A stretch of DNA of 64,000 nt from positions 186,001 through 250,000 of the forward strand of contig NZ_JARHTP010000004.1 of assembly GCF_029223485.1 (NCBI RefSeq), read 5' to 3'. Shown here piece after piece: positions 60,555 to 64,000 of this stretch (positions within the stretch are counted from its first letter, which is position 1; the number at the start of each line of letters is the position of its first letter). The DNA is from Streptomyces coacervatus. Its GTDB lineage: Bacteria > Actinomycetota > Actinomycetes > Streptomycetales > Streptomycetaceae. Under the pieces are notes generated by a model. That model made no database searches. It was not told where the DNA came from and worked only from the letters and a program-made list of their open reading frames with translations. A program made the position numbers and the translations under genes.

Positions 60555-61493
60555 TCAGTTCGCGTCGGTGACGGGCGTCCGCTGCTCACCGAGGTCGATG
60601 CGCCCGTCCGGAGTGGCGATGGTGGCGGTCACCAGGTCGCCCTGGTGCAGATAGCGCGGGTTGCGGGCCTGGCTCTTGAAGAACGCCTTCCACTTCGCGG
60701 CGGGCGGCAGCAGCGCGCCGATCTTCTCCACGGCCTTCGGCGGGGCCTTGAGTGCGGTGCCGCCGGGGGTGCCGGTCAGCAGCAGGTCGCCGGGGTCGAG
60801 CGCCTGGAAGCGGGCCAGCAGGGTCAGTGCCTGCGCCGGGCGGACGATCATGTCGGCGAGGGTGCGGTCCTGGCGCAGGTCTCCGTTGACGGACAACTTC
60901 AGCCGCAGATCGAGGAGATGGGCGAAGTCGTCCGGCTCCAGCAGGGCCAGATAGGGCCCGGTGGGTGTGAAGGTGGGGTACGACTTGCTCTCGTAGAACT
61001 GGGTCTTGGTCAGCTGTACGTCGCGGGCGCTGACGTCGTTGGTGATGACGAGTCCGGCGACGTACGACGGCAGGTCGCGCTCCTCGACCACGGTCCCCAC
61101 GGGCAGGGGTGCGCCCATGACGAGGCCGAGTTCGACCTCGTAGTCGAGGAACTTCACATGCGGCGGGCGGACGATGCTCTCGCCCGGGCCGCTGACCGAG
61201 CCGGACGCCTTGCGGAAGAAGGCGGGCGGGATGTCGCCGGTGAAGCCCGAATCGCGGGCGTGGCTACGGTAGTTGACCATCTGCGCGACCACCCGGCAGG
61301 GCGTGGTGACCGGGGAGAGAACGGCCAGGTCGGCGACCGGCGTGCCAGCCTCGCCCGACAGCGCCGCCTCACGTACGGCGGCCCGGTCGGCAAGCAGTTC
61401 CTCGGTGGTGACGGCCTTGGTGTCGACAGGGACGGCGCGGTCGCCGAGGACGACCCACCAGCCGTCGGCGGTGCGCAGGACATTGGTGCTCAT
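60555..61493 (-). CDS. Fumarylacetoacetate hydrolase family protein
   Basis: A 312-residue FAH-fold enzyme. VVAQMVNYRSHARDSG, FLDYEVELGLVMGAPLPVGT (metal-binding E-x-E), YVAGLVITNDVSARDVQLTK, YESKSYPTFTPTGPYL and LLLTGTPGGTALKAPPKAVE (substrate loop). Members hydrate 2-oxopentenoates, decarboxylate, or cleave acylpyruvates into two acids. In this operon it should act on the ring-cleavage product. AAAGGCACTGAC precedes the ATG. It follows the dioxygenase by 31 bp. Confidence 0.9.
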   Translation of the reverse strand: MSTNVLRTADGWWVVLGDRAVPVDTKAVTTEELLADRAAVREAALSGEAGTPVADLAVLSPVTTPCRVVAQMVNYRSHARDSGFTGDIPPAFFRKASGSVSGPGESIVRPPHVKFLDYEVELGLVMGAPLPVGTVVEERDLPSYVAGLVITNDVSARDVQLTKTQFYESKSYPTFTPTGPYLALLEPDDFAHLLDLRLKLSVNGDLRQDRTLADMIVRPAQALTLLARFQALDPGDLLLTGTPGGTALKAPPKAVEKIGALLPPAAKWKAFFKSQARNPRYLHQGDLVTATIATPDGRIDLGEQRTPVTDAN

Positions 61494-61523
61494 GTCAGTG
61501 CCTTTGTGAGGGAGTTGGGGGCA

Positions 61524-62642
61524 TCAGGAGTTCGCGGCCTTCAGCAGACCCAGCAGGCGCGCCGGGTCCATTTCGTTGTCGCCGCGCAGGGCCTCGATGA
61601 CATCGCGGACGCGTTGCGGGGAGGGACTGGCGCCCAGGAAGTCGCGGGTGGCCGGCGGGCCCCACTGGGCCAGCCCGCTGGTCGACATGGGTGCCCAGCC
61701 GGGCTCGATGTCGCAGGAGAACAGGTCGCCGTCGGCGAAGTGCTCCAGCATGAAGCGGTCGGGGTCGCGCCAGTAGTCGAAGAGCTGGCTGCCCTGGATG
61801 TGCCGGCCGATGCCCCAACTGCGCTTGTAGCCGCGCTCGCCCAGGTACTCGCCACCGGCGGCGATCGAGTCGAGGTCGGTGACCTGGTAGGCGGAGTGGA
61901 CGTAGCCGTTGCCGGGGCCGAGGTGCATGGCCAGGGTGTGGTGGTCGACTGCCAGGCTGCCCTGGTCGCAGCGGATGAACGCCATTGTCGGGCCTCGGCC
62001 GCGCTGCCCGTCCAGGAACAGGAAGTCGGACACGATCATGCCGAGGGTGTCCAGGTACCAGTCCAGGGCGCGGGCGAACACCCTGGTCTCCAGCACCACA
62101 TGGCCCAGGCGCTGGATCCGGGACGGCTCGCGCGGCGGTCGCTGCGTGGCGTTGACACGGCGGTGGTCCGTGCCGGAGTTGAGGAGCAGCTGCCGCTGTC
62201 CGGGCAGTTCGGGCAGCTGCTCGGCGCAGTGGACTACGCGGACCGGGAAGCCGGAGGGGTCGAGGAGGTGCACGGCCTTGCCGCCGCCGGGTACGTCCGC
62301 GTCCCGTACGTCCGTCCCCGTCGCCCGGGCGAGCCGGTCCAGGTCGGCCCGCTCGGCGGCGCGGAACGCCGGGCCGATGAAGCGGGAGGTGCGCCCGCGC
62401 CGGATCACCATGCAGGGCGGGCCCGCGAAGGTGCCGCGCAGCCACAGCTCGCGCTCGGTGCGGGCGGCGGTCCGGAAGCCGAAGTCGCGGGCGAAGACCT
62501 CGGCCCGGTCCAGGTCGGGCTTCTCGAACTCCAGCCAGGCCAGGTCCGCCGCCTTGATCACGGGATTCCGGGAGCGGCCGGGGTGTTCGCCCCGCAGGGC
62601 GCCCTGCTCGCTGTGGAGGTCCTGATGGGCCGTCCGGGACAT
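61524..62642 (-). CDS. Extradiol ring-cleavage dioxygenase (VOC type)
   Basis: A 372-residue two-domain VOC dioxygenase. The metal ligands of the C-terminal domain are visible: GHVVLETR (His), GYVHSAYQVTDLDS (His) and DPDRFMLEHFADGD (Glu). The catalytic His (LAVDHHTLAMH) and Tyr (QLFDYWRDPD) are also in place. It is therefore an intact type I extradiol enzyme, cleaving next to the two hydroxyls of a catechol. GGAGGGCACC precedes ATG 62642. It is the first gene of the operon, divergent from the TetR gene. Confidence 0.92.
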   Translation of the reverse strand: MSRTAHQDLHSEQGALRGEHPGRSRNPVIKAADLAWLEFEKPDLDRAEVFARDFGFRTAARTERELWLRGTFAGPPCMVIRRGRTSRFIGPAFRAAERADLDRLARATGTDVRDADVPGGGKAVHLLDPSGFPVRVVHCAEQLPELPGQRQLLLNSGTDHRRVNATQRPPREPSRIQRLGHVVLETRVFARALDWYLDTLGMIVSDFLFLDGQRGRGPTMAFIRCDQGSLAVDHHTLAMHLGPGNGYVHSAYQVTDLDSIAAGGEYLGERGYKRSWGIGRHIQGSQLFDYWRDPDRFMLEHFADGDLFSCDIEPGWAPMSTSGLAQWGPPATRDFLGASPSPQRVRDVIEALRGDNEMDPARLLGLLKAANS

Positions 62643-62668
62643 GGTGCCCTCCAAGCAACATTGCCGTA

Positions 62669-62738
62669 TTGATGAAATCATCAAGTTTGACGTTTCTCTC
62701 GTCAAGGGTCTCGGCGAGAGAAAATGATGGATTCATCA
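62669..62738. promoter_or_regulatory. Operators between dioxygenase operon and TetR
   Basis: Two related palindromes, TTGATGAAATCATCAA (62669-62684, perfect 7-2-7) and TGATGGATTCATCA (62725-62738), share 12 of 14 bases. Between them an inverted pair TTTCTCTCG (62693-62701) and CGAGAGAAA (62715-62723) brackets 13 bases. The 136-bp region separates the divergent starts, so these are likely TetR sites plus promoter elements. Confidence 0.75.
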
Positions 62739-62778
62739 GAACTGTGATCGCCCTGGTGTGCGCGGCTAGACTCGCCGC

Positions 62779-63435
62779 ATGCCGACCTCAGCCCCGCCCA
62801 GCAACCGGTTCGAACGACGCCGCGCCGAGACCCGGCAGGCACTGGTCCGTGCGGCCCGGCAGATCCTCGCCGAGACGGGCGACACCAGCGCGAGCATCCA
62901 GGCGATCGCGGAACGCGCGGACGTCGGCTTCGGGTCCTTCTACAACCACTTCGAGTCGAAGACGGAGCTGTTCGACGCGGCGGTGGTCGATGCGCTGGAG
63001 GAGTTCGGCCGCACCTTCGACGAGCATCTGCGGGACATCGACGATCCGGCGGAGCTCGTCGCGGCCGGTTTCCGGCTCAGCGCGCGGATGGCCGACTCGC
63101 ACCCCGAGTTGATGCAGATCCTGCGCCACCGCGGGCTCGGCTATCTGCACTCCGACCAGGGGCTGGCCCCCCGCGCGCTGCGCGACCTGGAGACCGGCAT
63201 CGCCTCCGGACGCTTCACCCCCGTCGATCCCACCGTCGCCCTCTCCGCGCTGGGCGGCAGCCTGCTGGCGCTGGTGGAGCTGCGGTTCGCCCGGCCCGAC
63301 CTCGACGGGGACGAGACCGCGGCAAACCTGGTCGAGATGGTGCTGCGCATGCTGGGCATGGCGCCGGACGATGCCCGCGAGGTCGCCCGGCGCCCGCTGC
63401 CCGACCTCGACCGAGAGCCGGTTCACAAGCCCTGA
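62779..63435 (+). CDS. TetR-family regulator of the aromatic operon
   Basis: A 218-residue TetR regulator. FERRRAETRQALVRAARQIL, then ASIQAIAERADVGFGSFYNH, FESKTELFDAAVVDALEEFG. The ligand domain is helical with RLSARMADSHPELMQILRHR. It is divergent from the extradiol operon across two matching palindromes, the classic arrangement for a repressor released by a pathway intermediate. No clear ribosome site precedes ATG 62779. Its 3' end is 18 bp from the convergent MFS gene. Confidence 0.9.
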   Translation: MPTSAPPSNRFERRRAETRQALVRAARQILAETGDTSASIQAIAERADVGFGSFYNHFESKTELFDAAVVDALEEFGRTFDEHLRDIDDPAELVAAGFRLSARMADSHPELMQILRHRGLGYLHSDQGLAPRALRDLETGIASGRFTPVDPTVALSALGGSLLALVELRFARPDLDGDETAANLVEMVLRMLGMAPDDAREVARRPLPDLDREPVHKP

Positions 63436-63453
63436 GGGGGCCGGGCAGGCTTC

Positions 63454-64000
63454 CTAGAGGGAGTCGGTGAGCTCCCGCTCCCGGCCCTCTTCTTCCACCA
63501 CCGGCTCTGCCGTGCGGTGCTTGCCGGCCGTACGGCGGCCGGGCAGCACCGCGAGGACGATCATCGTCCCGGCGGCCATGATGATCCCGCCGACCAGGCT
63601 GGTCTGTGCGACGCCGTGGGCGAAGGACTCGTGCACGGCGTCGACCAGGGCCTGCGCCTGCTGCACCCCGCCGGTGGGGCTCTTCGCGACCTGCTCGGCG
63701 ACCGCGAGGCCGCCGCCCACCGAGTCCTTGGCGGTGTCCAGCGCGGCGGCCGGAAGATGGCCGCCGATCATGTCGGTCAGCTTGTCGCGGTAGGCGGTGC
63801 CGAGCAGCGAGCCGAGGATCGCGATGCCCAGGGAGCCGCCGAGTTCCAGCGCGGTGTCGTTGGCACCGCCGCCGACGCCCAGCTCGCTCTCCGGGAAGGA
63901 GCCCATGATGGTGTCCGTGGCCGGGGAGACGCTCAGGCCGATCGCGAAGCCGAGGAGCAGCATTGTCGGCAGGAAGTCGGTGTACGTCGAGTTCTTGTCG
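63454..64000 (-). CDS. MFS exporter, DHA2 (14-TM) type, C-terminal part
   Basis: The last 180 codons of an MFS transporter running off the right edge. MLLLGFAIGLSVSPATDTIM, GGGANDTALELGGSLGIAIL (TM13 motif), a long loop (LAVAEQVAKSPTGGVQQAQA) and a last TM (IIMAAGTMIVLAVLPG) match DHA2/EmrB-type drug exporters (QacA-like). A charged tail of 30 residues follows. The start lies outside the window. It is convergent with the TetR gene, so co-regulation is uncertain. Confidence 0.88.
   Translation of the reverse strand, partial: DKNSTYTDFLPTMLLLGFAIGLSVSPATDTIMGSFPESELGVGGGANDTALELGGSLGIAILGSLLGTAYRDKLTDMIGGHLPAAALDTAKDSVGGGLAVAEQVAKSPTGGVQQAQALVDAVHESFAHGVAQTSLVGGIIMAAGTMIVLAVLPGRRTAGKHRTAEPVVEEEGRERELTDSL

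Overview
The window is chromosomal DNA of a Streptomyces or close relative. GC is very high with almost all third codon positions G or C. Regulators are dense (TetR, LacI, MarR, LysR, GntR, two DUF5937-type ArsR-like proteins, PucR-like). It also has an actinobacterial 484-residue ArgG, a solute-binding lipoprotein with permeases but no ATPase gene beside them, a Tat-exported molybdoenzyme, and many GTG/TTG starts. I see no rRNA, tRNA, CRISPR, integrase, transposase or phage genes. The gene content looks like accessory, catabolism-rich chromosome with a few housekeeping genes (def, argG, a murJ-like flippase).

Layout. 1-4130: edge of a PepSY membrane protein, peptide deformylase, a small conserved ORF with a membrane protein, and a flavin disulfide oxidoreductase divergent from thioredoxin. 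4140-7852: aromatic aldehyde dehydrogenase, 4-hydroxybenzoate 3-monooxygenase (pobA) and a LacI regulator, feeding the protocatechuate route. 7893-11178: two TetR systems with visible operators, one beside a TetX-like monooxygenase and one divergent from an FMN reductase. 11219-24739: a broken LysR gene carrying a short palindromic repeat, an F420-type LLM oxidoreductase, two DUF5937-type regulators, efflux pumps, TerC, an esterase, a secreted I36-like protein, a 2'-5' RNA ligase-like protein, a MarR/MFS pair, and remnants of FkbM methyltransferase and aldo/keto reductase genes. 24882-30988: an MFS exporter, a chorismate-mutase-like protein, and a coupled MmgE/PrpD - CoA-transferase - acyl-CoA dehydrogenase - GntR cluster. 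31025-34509: SDR, HTH regulator, methyltransferase, then about 700 bp of decayed gene pieces.

34510-42586 is a complete-looking glycan-use locus: LacI regulator, GH127 beta-L-arabinofuranosidase, sugar ABC transporter without its own ATPase, and a secreted clan GH-A-like glycosidase with a ricin-type lectin tail. 42903-48121: TetR/DJ-1, a LysR with a clear operator, and an isoquinoline 1-oxidoreductase-type molybdenum hydroxylase. 48393-56885: fructosamine kinase-like protein, a conserved hypothetical, argG with a putative ARG box and a strong terminator, phosphoribosyltransferase, CapA-like protein, CBS pair, murJ-like flippase and MarR.

56922-62779 is an aromatic ring-opening operon: extradiol dioxygenase, fumarylacetoacetate-hydrolase-family enzyme, phenol-type flavin monooxygenase and acetoacetyl-CoA synthetase. 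It is read away from a divergent TetR gene across an intergenic region with matching palindromes. The combination suggests a pathway in which ring cleavage yields acetoacetate, and it is the best candidate here for an undescribed catabolic route. The window ends inside a DHA2-type MFS exporter.
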